From an uncultured Prevotella sp. (lineage in GTDB: Bacteria > Bacteroidota > Bacteroidia > Bacteroidales > Bacteroidaceae), in NCBI GenBank assembly GCA_900546575.1, contig URDM01000005.1, positions 1 through 64,000 of the forward strand: a DNA stretch of 64,000 bases, written 5' to 3'. Below, one piece after another: positions 53,155-61,578 of the stretch. The position numbers were made by a program, and so were the translations under genes. Under the pieces are notes generated by a model. The model saw only the letters and a list, made by a program, of their open reading frames with translations, was not told the DNA's origin and did no database searches. Each line of letters opens with the position of its first letter. Positions within the stretch are counted from its first letter, which is position 1.

Positions 53155-55767
53155 TTATTTCAATTTCTTGAAAACGTTCTTCATCTGTTCGCCCAAACCA
53201 ATTGTGTAGCCTTGTGATGAGAATACAACTCGGTTGAATGTGTCTGCGATAATGAACATCGGCATCTGAGTCTTGCTCTGCAGTTTCATCTCGCGTGCAA
53301 TCTGCTCGCGTATGGCACCATTCTTGTCGATAGCATACTGCACGGTTGAAGGCAGCGAACCGAATTCGTCCTTCTGGAACTTCTTGGCATCGGCCTCGCT
53401 CTCAAAGAGCAATACTACGGGGCGTCCCCATGACTCGAATGCTGCACGTTCCTTCTCAATGTCGTGCAGGGCATGGTTGGTAGGCTCCTGACCTACGCCC
53501 AATACGGCGAGAATATAGTATCCACGGCCGGTCTGTGAGAGTATGCTTACATCCTTGCCGTCCTTGCTGATTATCGACTCCGAGTTGAACTGGCCGATTA
53601 CGCTCACGTCGTTTGCATCATGACGTATATCAAGAGGCAGGGTAGTGGTCTTGCCTTTTTCTATATTGAATATACGTGTTGCCGCAAGTACGCTGCCGCT
53701 TGCAAGTCGTGTGCCGGTAGTGAGCATGTATGTACCGGTGTCAAACGAGTAGCCGTTCTTGAACGTATTGCTCCAGCATGTTCCATTGCCCATATCGGCC
53801 TGTCCCTCTTCGAAGTTCATCAGCTGTGGCGAACCATTGACAATACGGCTGATTGTGAAGTGGTTGTAATATTTCGGGTCATCGAGGAAAACCGTAGGTT
53901 CGTATGTAAGTACAAGCTTGCCGGTAGAGGCCGTAGCCTGTTCCTTCGACTCAAATTTCACGTCTATCCATTTGCCGTCTTTCTTGTATTGCACCTTGCC
54001 TGTTACTACATCCTTGCGTGCCTCAATGCCAAGACTGCGAGCTACGTCAACGAAGAATATGTCGCGAGAGCGCTCGTCTGTGGTCTTCGATTCCATTACG
54101 CCTACCGGTGTCTGTGCAATTTGCAGGGCGTTGTATTCAGGTGCTATGCGGATGTTCTTGTTAATCCAAGTCACAAGTGCAGTCGGGTCTTTGCGGAACA
54201 TCTCGGATGTTTTGCCGGCAAATGCTTTTCCAATATAATTCTTGAACGGAATGGAAATCATCTCGTCCTCCACACGTGGTGACAGCTGATTGGTCTTGGC
54301 CGTGAAGTTGTCTTCGAGTATCTCTGCCGGTATGTCACGCAAGTCCTTGTCGCTCAGAGTGGCGAGGATTCCGAGAGCACGCGCTTCGTTGTCTTTGTGG
54401 CGGGCAAGGAAGTCGATAATTGTCTGCTTGTTGCCACGTGACTTGACGAGGTATTCAGCAGCGCGAGGGTTAATCTTTTCAGCTTGCTCCTTGGTGAGGA
54501 AAGTTGCTGTATAAGCCTTGCGTATAGAGTCTTCGTAAGCAAAGCGACGGTTGTTCTCCTTACGCATTTCATCGCTTACATAAGGAGTCTTGGCGTTTTC
54601 TGCAGGAGGAACTATGTTGAATGTCTCCTCCTCGAACGAAGCCTTCGACTTGTCTGACAACATATTGTGATTAAGCGTAATGGTTACTGTGTTGTCCTTG
54701 CCGAACGAAGCCTTGCTGTAGCCGTAATTACCGTCTTTCGAAGCCCAGATCAGCAGGTCGCCCATACCAGCCGACAGCGATGTGCGGCCCTGAGCGTCAG
54801 TCTGCTTTGTCACAGCTGTATAGAACTCGGCATAATTGTAAATCTTGAATTCCACCTTTGCTCCGCTTACTGGCTTGCCGTCTGTGTCTTTTACCTCGAA
54901 TTTCACTTCTGCAGTAGGCGCATAGTTGGAAGTAAGGTTGATTTCGGTGAAGTTGTTTGTACGTTGCAGTACTTCCTCCGGTCCGTTATAGTTGCCGAAA
55001 GCGCGAGTGTGCATAAGCATGGCTCGTGATGCAGGAGCGTTAAACCATCCGAGGTTGAGCACGGGTTCTGGTTCGCAGGCTCCGAGGAAATACCATTTGC
55101 CGTCTGCCCAGGCTTCCACCCATGCGTGGTTATCGTCAGTATGCGCCCAGCGTGGAGTGTAAACCTGACGTGCAGGAATGCCCATGGCTCTTAATGCAGC
55201 CACAGCAAATGTACTTTGCTCGCCGCAACGTCCGGTAGCCGTACGCAGAGTCTGCAATGGTGATGAAGTACGTGCGTCGGCAGGCTGATAAGTCACCTTC
55301 TCGTGACACCAATGGTTTATCTCAAGAATGGCATCGTGCATTGAGAGATTCTTGATGCGCTCCTTCAACTCTTTGTAGAAGTAGGCTCTTGAAGCGTCAA
55401 GCGGTTCGTTGTTGACTCTTATCGGCAGTACAAAGTGACGGAACAACAATTCGGGCACGTTCTTACCCCACGACATTTCGTTACGTGCCTTGAACGACAG
55501 GCGTACGTTGTCGGCATAGAAAGAAGTGGGGTAGTCGGTAACGTCAGCCAGAGGCATGTAGGCGTACAGGAATTTAAGCGCTTCCTGCTCGTCGGCTGTA
55601 AGTTTCTCCTTCTTGGTGTTGTAGAATTTCTTTCCGACAGTCTTTATGCGCTGGTTGAACAGACTTTCCATTCCGGCTCGGTATTGGGTGTCGGTAATGA
55701 AGCTTCCCTGTGCACCAGCTGTCAATGTTAATGCAAATAATGAAGCAGAGATTAGTATTCTTTTCAT
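53155..55767 (-). CDS. Secreted transglutaminase-like protein with Ig-like and thioredoxin-like regions
   Basis: An 870-residue exported protein (signal MKRILISASLFALTLTAGAQ). The transglutaminase-core cysteine lies in TGRCGEQSTF near 181 and the histidine in DDNHAWVEAW near 214, followed by DGKWYFLGACEPEP. An Ig-like/CarboxypepD_reg-like domain follows (about 290-370, DTDGKPVSGAKVEFKIYNYA). The C-terminal 95 residues resemble a thioredoxin fold (GRPVVLLFES..., MPMFIIADTFNRVVFSSQGY) but lack a CxxC pair. The natural substrate is unknown; a peptidase or protein-remodelling role in the envelope is possible. Confidence 0.85.
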   Translation of the reverse strand: MKRILISASLFALTLTAGAQGSFITDTQYRAGMESLFNQRIKTVGKKFYNTKKEKLTADEQEALKFLYAYMPLADVTDYPTSFYADNVRLSFKARNEMSWGKNVPELLFRHFVLPIRVNNEPLDASRAYFYKELKERIKNLSMHDAILEINHWCHEKVTYQPADARTSSPLQTLRTATGRCGEQSTFAVAALRAMGIPARQVYTPRWAHTDDNHAWVEAWADGKWYFLGACEPEPVLNLGWFNAPASRAMLMHTRAFGNYNGPEEVLQRTNNFTEINLTSNYAPTAEVKFEVKDTDGKPVSGAKVEFKIYNYAEFYTAVTKQTDAQGRTSLSAGMGDLLIWASKDGNYGYSKASFGKDNTVTITLNHNMLSDKSKASFEEETFNIVPPAENAKTPYVSDEMRKENNRRFAYEDSIRKAYTATFLTKEQAEKINPRAAEYLVKSRGNKQTIIDFLARHKDNEARALGILATLSDKDLRDIPAEILEDNFTAKTNQLSPRVEDEMISIPFKNYIGKAFAGKTSEMFRKDPTALVTWINKNIRIAPEYNALQIAQTPVGVMESKTTDERSRDIFFVDVARSLGIEARKDVVTGKVQYKKDGKWIDVKFESKEQATASTGKLVLTYEPTVFLDDPKYYNHFTISRIVNGSPQLMNFEEGQADMGNGTCWSNTFKNGYSFDTGTYMLTTGTRLASGSVLAATRIFNIEKGKTTTLPLDIRHDANDVSVIGQFNSESIISKDGKDVSILSQTGRGYYILAVLGVGQEPTNHALHDIEKERAAFESWGRPVVLLFESEADAKKFQKDEFGSLPSTVQYAIDKNGAIREQIAREMKLQSKTQMPMFIIADTFNRVVFSSQGYTIGLGEQMKNVFKKLK

Positions 55768-55898
55768 TTGGTTTATTTATTGAACTTTTGCAAGTTCAGA
55801 AGTTAATGGTATTAAAGAAGTGACCACTCCATATAACTTCCTATAACTACTTTCGCTTGCGAAATAATATCGGGTTTATCTATAATATAATAATGTGT

Positions 55899-55939
55899 AA
55901 AAAATAGGAGGGTGCGGCATTCTTTAGCCGACCCTCCTA
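55899..55939 (-). terminator. Terminator after tkt-rpiB
   Basis: TAGGAGGGTGCGGC at 55905-55918 pairs with GCCGACCCTCCTA at 55927-55939 with one bulge and an 8-base loop; a T run follows on the minus strand. Confidence 0.9.
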
Positions 55940-55961
55940 TGTTTATTCCGTTTAGGGCTTT

Positions 55962-56405
55962 TTACAAGTCTATCTTCTGTACTCTGCGCTCGTGGCGACC
56001 GCCCTCAAACGGAGTCTTGAAGAATTCGTCCATGATTTTCTCGGCTGTCTTGTTGTCGATAAATCTTCCTGGCATTACGAGCACGTTAGCGTCATTGTGC
56101 TGGCGTGTCAATCCTGCGATTTCGGGTGTCCATACCAAGGCGGCACGTACTCCCTTGTGCTTGTTGAGTGTCATAGCCATTCCCTCACCGCTACCGCAGA
56201 TGCCGATGCCGGGATAAACGTCGCCCTTAGTGATTGCCTCACCCAGTGCATGTGCGAAATCCGGATAGTCGCAGCTCATATCGCTGTATGTGCCATAGTC
56301 CTTAAAAGGTATGTTATGGCTCTCGAGATATTCTACAACAAACTTCTTCAATGCGTATCCTGCGTGGTCGCAGGCGATGCCTACTGTCTTGATTTCCATA
56401 GTCAT
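55962..56405 (-). CDS. rpiB: Ribose-5-phosphate isomerase B
   Basis: Interconverts ribose 5-phosphate and ribulose 5-phosphate. The 147 residues include GIACDHAGYALK near the N-terminus, GICGSGEGMAMTLNKHKGVRA near 69 with the active-site cysteine, and the DANVLVMPGRF segment. The gene starts five bases after the tkt stop. Confidence 0.96.
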   Translation of the reverse strand: MTMEIKTVGIACDHAGYALKKFVVEYLESHNIPFKDYGTYSDMSCDYPDFAHALGEAITKGDVYPGIGICGSGEGMAMTLNKHKGVRAALVWTPEIAGLTRQHNDANVLVMPGRFIDNKTAEKIMDEFFKTPFEGGRHERRVQKIDL

Positions 56406-56410
56406 TAGTT

Positions 56411-58432
56411 TTATTTGTTAGACAAAAAGTTCTTTACTTCCTTGTATACGTTCTCTGCATTGAAGCCGAGCTTCTCGTCAAGCACCTTGTAGGGTGCAGA
56501 GAATCCGAACGACTCCATGCCGTAAACCATACCGTTGGCACCTACGAGGCTCTGCAGAGTAACGGGCAGACCAGCTGTCATACCGAATATCTTGGCTCCG
56601 GCAGGCAGGATGCTCTCCTGGTATTCCTTGCTCTGTGTGCGGAACAGTCCCTCAGAAGGCACACTCACGATACGAATCTTCATGCCATCCTTGCGGAGCA
56701 GTTCGGCACCTGCAACGAGTGTTGAAACTTCCGAACCTGAAGCGAGAAGGATAACGTCGTAGTCGGCATCAGAACCCTCAACTACATAAGCACCCTTGCG
56801 AGCCTGCTCGTAGTCGTTGCCCTCGGGCAGAGATGTAACGTTCTGGCGAGAGAAGATAAGGGCTGTAGGAGTAGCCATGTTCTCCATTGCCATCTTCCAG
56901 CATACTGTAGCCTCATCGACATCAGCAGGACGGAATACGCGTACAGAGTCTTCGCCCTTGTGGTTCTTGAGCTTCTCCATAAGGCGAATCTGAGCTTCCT
57001 GCTCAACCGGCTCGTGTGTAGGTCCGTCTTCACCAACGCGGAATGCGTCGTGTGTCCAGATGAACTTGATAGGTACACGCATAAGGGCTGCCATACGTAT
57101 AGCAGGCTTCATGTAGTCAGAGAATACGAAGAATGTTCCGCAAGCCGGGATAACGCCGCCGTGCAGGTACATACCGATGCAGACGCAAGCCATAGTAAGC
57201 TCCGAAACACCAGCCTGGAAGAAGGCACCTGTGAAGTCGTCAGCCTGAAGATTGTGTGTATACTTGAGGAATCCGTCTGTCTTGTCGCTGTTGCAGAGGT
57301 CGGCTGATGAAACCACCATATTTTCTACCTGCTGTGACAATACGCCGAGGCAAGCTGCTGATGCGGCACGTGTTGCAGCATCGCGCTTCTGTACCAGCTG
57401 GCTCCAGTCTACCTTAGGAGCGTTGCCAGAGAACCAGTCGTCCATCTTGGCTGCCAGTTCGGGGTTCTGCTTGCGCCATTCTGCTTCTTCTGCATGACGG
57501 CCCTTAACGATCTCACGCAATTCAGCATTGCGGTTGGCATAAAGTTCCTTCACCTGGTCGAATACAACGAAAGGATTCTCTACGTCGCCACCGAGGTTCT
57601 TGACTGTATTTGTGTATGCGTCGCCACCGAGAGGTGCGCCGTGAGTCTTAACGCTGTGCTCATAGCTTGTGCCGTCGTCCTTGCGTGCTCCCTTTGCCAT
57701 AATAGTGTGGCCGATGATGAGAGTAGGACGTTCAGTCTCCTTGTTGGCAAGAATCAAAGCCGCACGAATCTCGTCAGGGTCGTTGCCGTTGATTTCCAAC
57801 ACGTTCCATCCCCACGACTCATACTTCATGCGTGTGTCTTCCTTCATTACGACATTACATTCGGTAGAGAGCTGAATCTCGTTAGCGTCGTAGAACATGA
57901 TGAGGTTGCTGAGCTTGAGCAATCCGGCAATACGGCCAGCGCCCTGCGAAACTTCCTCCTGCACGCCACCGTCTGAGATGTAGGCGTAAATCTTGTGCTG
58001 CATCATGGTCTTGCCAAGACGAGCCTCAAGGAATTTCTCGGCAATAGCGGCACCTACTGCGTATGTATGGCCCTGTCCGAGCGGACCAGATGTATTCTCA
58101 ATACCGTGCTTTATATCGCGCTCAGGGTGTCCAGGGCAAACAGAGCCCCACTGACGGAAAGTTTTCAGATCGTCGATTGTGAACTTGCCTTGCAATGCAA
58201 GTGCAGAATAGAGCATTGGTGACATGTGTCCCGGATCCAAATAGAAGCGGTCACGTCCTTCCCATTCGGGCTGGTCGGGGTCGAATACCAAAAACTCAGA
58301 GAAAAGGACATTTATGAAGTCGGCGCCACCCATAGCACCGCCGGGATGTCCTGATTTCGCTTTTTCTACCATTGACACGGCGAGCAGACGTATGTTGTCA
58401 GCTGCAAGATTCATCAATTCCTTGTTGTTCAT
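56411..58432 (-). CDS. tkt: Transketolase
   Basis: A thiamine-diphosphate enzyme moving two-carbon units between sugar phosphates. The 673 residues contain the GHPGGAMGGADF segment near residue 27, GPLGQGHTYAVG near 116, the ThDP/metal segment ISDGGVQEEVSQGAG near 152, and the DGPTHEPVEQ region near 467. It leads a tkt-rpiB operon with a good promoter. Confidence 0.97.
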   Translation of the reverse strand: MNNKELMNLAADNIRLLAVSMVEKAKSGHPGGAMGGADFINVLFSEFLVFDPDQPEWEGRDRFYLDPGHMSPMLYSALALQGKFTIDDLKTFRQWGSVCPGHPERDIKHGIENTSGPLGQGHTYAVGAAIAEKFLEARLGKTMMQHKIYAYISDGGVQEEVSQGAGRIAGLLKLSNLIMFYDANEIQLSTECNVVMKEDTRMKYESWGWNVLEINGNDPDEIRAALILANKETERPTLIIGHTIMAKGARKDDGTSYEHSVKTHGAPLGGDAYTNTVKNLGGDVENPFVVFDQVKELYANRNAELREIVKGRHAEEAEWRKQNPELAAKMDDWFSGNAPKVDWSQLVQKRDAATRAASAACLGVLSQQVENMVVSSADLCNSDKTDGFLKYTHNLQADDFTGAFFQAGVSELTMACVCIGMYLHGGVIPACGTFFVFSDYMKPAIRMAALMRVPIKFIWTHDAFRVGEDGPTHEPVEQEAQIRLMEKLKNHKGEDSVRVFRPADVDEATVCWKMAMENMATPTALIFSRQNVTSLPEGNDYEQARKGAYVVEGSDADYDVILLASGSEVSTLVAGAELLRKDGMKIRIVSVPSEGLFRTQSKEYQESILPAGAKIFGMTAGLPVTLQSLVGANGMVYGMESFGFSAPYKVLDEKLGFNAENVYKEVKNFLSNK

Positions 58433-58493
58433 ATTTATTAGATGTTTAACTTATTCTTAATATAATAGTGCAAAGACTGTTTCTATAATAATG

Positions 58494-58524
58494 CAAAGAT
58501 AGTGTAATTTAAGCGCACTACAAA
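58494..58524 (-). promoter_or_regulatory. tkt-rpiB promoter
   Basis: On the minus strand TTTG (58521-58524), 19 bases, TATCTTTG (58494-58501), 61 bases before the tkt start. Confidence 0.8.
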
Positions 58525-58601
58525 ATTAAAACCGAAAAAAGTTTTATTTTAATTATCTGTAACATGTAAAACGTTTGTGCAGATGGAGTGTCTATAAAAA
58601 C

Positions 58602-58672
58602 AAAAAAACATAGATTGTCTCACGACAACCTATGTCTTCTTAACCTTAATAATCTAATACCATGAAAAACAC
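58602..58672 (-). ncRNA. Candidate small RNA between feoAB and tkt
   Basis: A promoter (CTTG at 58705-58708, 20 bases, TATCTTTG at 58677-58684, minus strand) would start transcription near 58672. About 35 bases on is a near-perfect 12-base stem (ACATAGGTTGTC/GACAATCTATGT, tetraloop GTGA, 58608-58635) followed by seven T residues: a strong terminator with no gene before it. The transcript would be about 70 bases with no start codon leading to a meaningful frame. Boundaries are estimates. Confidence 0.6.
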
Positions 58673-58676
58673 ATTG

Positions 58677-58708
58677 CAAAGATAGCTTTTATTTCTAACT
58701 TTAGCAAG
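58677..58708 (-). promoter_or_regulatory. Promoter of the candidate small RNA
   Basis: Minus-strand CTTG, exactly 20 bases, TATCTTTG. The -7 box is perfect and the -33 box matches three of four bases. Confidence 0.65.
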
Positions 58709-58794
58709 CGTTTGCAACCGATATTGGTGATATTATAACATCTTTTAATGATTTACGTCCATTATTTTGGTTTCTTTTATGCAACGCCATTCTT

Positions 58795-61353
58795 TTATAG
58801 GAATAAGTTGCCTATCTGATAGACCACGGCGGACACCATCCAAGCCAGGCAAGTGGTGTAGACGGCTGCGAATGTAGCCCAGCGCCATGATCCGGTTTCG
58901 CCTTTTATTGCTGCTATGGTTGCTATGCAGGGGAAATAGAGCAGAACGAACAGCAGGAAGCAGTAGGCAGTCAGAGGTGTTATTCCGTCGGCTGTCATCT
59001 GGCTGTACAGATGTGAGTAGGCCTGCTCGCTGCCTTCTTCGGCTGCGTCGTCGCTGTGGTAGAGTATTCCCATTGTCGATGCAACGATCTCCTTGGCTCC
59101 TACACCTGAAATCAGTCCTACGTCCAATTTCCAGTCAAATCCCTGAGCTTTGAACACGGGCTCTATAGCATGTCCTATAATTCCGATGTAGCTCTGCTCC
59201 TGTTGCTGCTGGCGTGTAAGGTTCTCGTTGTGCGGGAAATATCCCAATGCCCACACCACGATGCTTGCCACGAGTATTATGCCGCCCATCTTCTTCAGGT
59301 ATTCCTTACCCTTCTGCCATGTGTGACGTGCTATGGCCTTGGCTGTAGGGAAACGGTAGGGTGGCAGTTCCATTACAAACGGAGTATCCTCGCCCTTGAA
59401 TAGGGTCTTGCTGAACAGGCGGCTCATTATCACAGCCATGACAATACCTATTATATATAGCGACATCATTATCGACGAGCGATATTGTGGTGCGAACATC
59501 GTGCCTATTATCATAATGTATATGGGGAATCGTGCCGAGCAACTCATCAGAGGCAGTATGAGCATTGTGATGAGTCGTGAGCGGCGGCTTTCTATAGTAC
59601 GTGTTGCCATTACAGCTGGTACATTACAGCCGAATCCCATAATGAGCGGTATGAACGACTTGCCGTGCAGTCCCATCTTGTGCATGAGTTTGTCCATGAT
59701 GAAGGCTGCTCGCGACATGTAGCCGCTGTCTTCCATAAACGATATGAAGAAGTAGAGAATGAGAATCTGCGGCAGGAATACGATAACCGAACCTACGCCG
59801 CCTATAACGCCGTCTACCAGCATGTCTTTAAGCGGTCCGTCTGTCATGCGCTCCGAAATGACTGAGCCTATCCAGTCCACACCCGATTCTATCCATCCCA
59901 TAGGATATTGTCCGAGCGAGAAGGTGGCTTCAAACATTATCCACAGCATGAGTATGAATATGGGGAATCCCACATACTTGTTGGTTATGATGCTGTCTAT
60001 GAGGTGCGTCACCTGATAGGTGTCACGTTCGGTTCCGGTCTTGTATCCAGCCTCCTGCAATGCACCATGTATGAATCCGTATTTGGCGTCCATTATGGCA
60101 GTCTCGCTGTCCTCGTGGGTATATTTCATCACGTCGTCCATAGCCTTGTCGCGGGCTGCTATGATTGCCTCGTGATGGGCTGTCGTGGTCTTTATCAGCT
60201 GTTCGGCATCCTTGTCCTTCTCCAGCAGTTTTATAGCAAGATAACGGGTTGAGTATTTGTGGCGCAGCCCCTCTTCCTTCTTTATCTCGCCCTGAATGGC
60301 TTCTATGCCTTCTTCTATATAGGTGCCATGGTTGATGTGTATGTGACGGAATACGTTGTGCTTCGGCTTCACGCCCGAGGCAAAGTCCTCGTCATGGTCG
60401 GGCTGTTCCTTTTCGCTCTTGCTGTATTGCTCGTGCCATTGTCTTATGCCTTCTGCCACCTCAGGGTCAAGATTGCCGTTGGCATCCAGGAAGTCCAGTC
60501 CCTCATACATATTAATAATAATGTGGAAAAGCAGTTCTACGCCACGGCCCGTGGTGAATGTAGTAGGAATCATCGGCACGCCGAACAGTTCGCCGAGCTT
60601 GGCATAGTCTACGTTGTCGCCACGCTTCTCCGTCTCGTCAAACATGTTCAGGGCACACACCATACGCAGGTGCATGTCTATGAGCTGTGTGGTGAGATAG
60701 AGGTTGCGCTCCAGGTTGCTCGTGTCGATGACGTTGATTATCACGTCGGGCGTATGCTCGATTATCTGCTTGCGTACGTAGAGTTCTTCGGGCGAGTATG
60801 CCGAAAGCGAATATGTGCCGGGCAGGTCGACGATATTGAACTCGTAGCCCTCGAATGTGGCGTGTCCCACCTTTGCGTCAACGGTCACGCCCGAGTAGTT
60901 GCCGACACGCTCGTGTGCTCCGCTTGCAAAGTTAAAGAGCGAGGTCTTGCCGCAATTGGGGTTGCCCACGAGTGCCACGTTTATTGTGCGGCGCTTCTTC
61001 ATGGCAGCATCGCGAAGTTGCGAGTCGGTCAACGTGTCCGACTTCTCCGTTTCGTTGCTGTTGTAATAGTCGGTTTCGGCTGGTATTCCCGCCTGAGGAG
61101 TGGTGTTCTTCTCAATTGCCGCCGCCTCTTCGGTAGATATAATCTCAATCATTTCGGCCTCTGAGCGTCTCAACGACACCTCATAGCCCATGATTTTATA
61201 TTTCACAGGGTCTTGAAGAGGTGCGTTCTGCAATACGTCTACCACTTTTCCTTTGATGAACCCCATTTCAACTATGCGCTTACGGAATCCTCCGTGTCCC
61301 ATCACCTTAACGATGACTCCGCGTTCGCCAGTTTTTAAATCTGATAGTTTCAT
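58795..61353 (-). CDS. feoB: Fused FeoA-FeoB ferrous iron transporter
   Basis: An 852-residue inner-membrane Fe2+ importer from the ATG at 61353. Residues 1-75 are a FeoA SH3-like domain (MKLSDLKTGERGVIVKVMG), then a charged linker, then the FeoB GTPase (GNPNCGKTSLFN near 134, DLPGTYSLSAYSPEE) and two Gate regions in the membrane part (PLMSCSARFPIY near 613, and the second half near 720). The frame also opens at a TTG 24 bases upstream, which I reject. A TAATTTTG element lies in the leader; no Fur box can be read with confidence. Confidence 0.95.
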   Translation of the reverse strand: MKLSDLKTGERGVIVKVMGHGGFRKRIVEMGFIKGKVVDVLQNAPLQDPVKYKIMGYEVSLRRSEAEMIEIISTEEAAAIEKNTTPQAGIPAETDYYNSNETEKSDTLTDSQLRDAAMKKRRTINVALVGNPNCGKTSLFNFASGAHERVGNYSGVTVDAKVGHATFEGYEFNIVDLPGTYSLSAYSPEELYVRKQIIEHTPDVIINVIDTSNLERNLYLTTQLIDMHLRMVCALNMFDETEKRGDNVDYAKLGELFGVPMIPTTFTTGRGVELLFHIIINMYEGLDFLDANGNLDPEVAEGIRQWHEQYSKSEKEQPDHDEDFASGVKPKHNVFRHIHINHGTYIEEGIEAIQGEIKKEEGLRHKYSTRYLAIKLLEKDKDAEQLIKTTTAHHEAIIAARDKAMDDVMKYTHEDSETAIMDAKYGFIHGALQEAGYKTGTERDTYQVTHLIDSIITNKYVGFPIFILMLWIMFEATFSLGQYPMGWIESGVDWIGSVISERMTDGPLKDMLVDGVIGGVGSVIVFLPQILILYFFISFMEDSGYMSRAAFIMDKLMHKMGLHGKSFIPLIMGFGCNVPAVMATRTIESRRSRLITMLILPLMSCSARFPIYIMIIGTMFAPQYRSSIMMSLYIIGIVMAVIMSRLFSKTLFKGEDTPFVMELPPYRFPTAKAIARHTWQKGKEYLKKMGGIILVASIVVWALGYFPHNENLTRQQQQEQSYIGIIGHAIEPVFKAQGFDWKLDVGLISGVGAKEIVASTMGILYHSDDAAEEGSEQAYSHLYSQMTADGITPLTAYCFLLFVLLYFPCIATIAAIKGETGSWRWATFAAVYTTCLAWMVSAVVYQIGNLFL

Positions 61354-61381
61354 TTTATTATTTCTTTTTTTACTCAAAACG

Positions 61382-61389
61382 CAAAATTA
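61382..61389 (-). promoter_or_regulatory. -7 element for feoAB
   Basis: TAATTTTG on the minus strand, 28 bases before the start; -33 box not found. Confidence 0.5.
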
Positions 61390-61540
61390 CATATAAATAA
61401 TGATACGTGGTATTGTTTTTAGGCTACTTTTTTGCAGAATACCTAAAAATAATGAGTAGGCATACTTTATTAATATTAAAAAGTCCATTTTTTGATGATT
61501 ATATTGCCCCTAAAATTGTGTGTGTTCGCTTTTTTTACAT

Positions 61541-61548
61541 TACCTTTG
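61541..61548 (+). promoter_or_regulatory. -7 element for thrS
   Basis: TACCTTTG, 30 bases before the thrS start; an ATTG lies 22 bases upstream, slightly too far. The leader is too short for a T-box and none is seen. Confidence 0.55.
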
Positions 61549-61578
61549 CATCAACTTTGATTAAAAAACTAATTTGTT

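Larger units (their letters stand above)
58433..58794. other. Intergenic region between feoAB and tkt
   Basis: Holds, from left to right, the start of the tkt transcription region, the candidate small RNA with its terminator and promoter, and about 90 bases downstream of feoAB in which I see no clear terminator. Confidence 0.7.

Noticed and set aside
58672..58695. Seven-codon ATG frame on the plus strand at the small-RNA locus
   Set aside because: Lies across the minus-strand promoter, has no plus-strand promoter and is too short to support as a peptide.
60259..61164. 301-codon plus-strand frame opposite feoB
   Set aside because: Lies fully inside the conserved GTPase part of feoB on the other strand.
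61354..61377. TTG start eight codons before feoAB
   Set aside because: The ATG begins the FeoA domain exactly; the extension is Lys/Asn-rich and unsupported.
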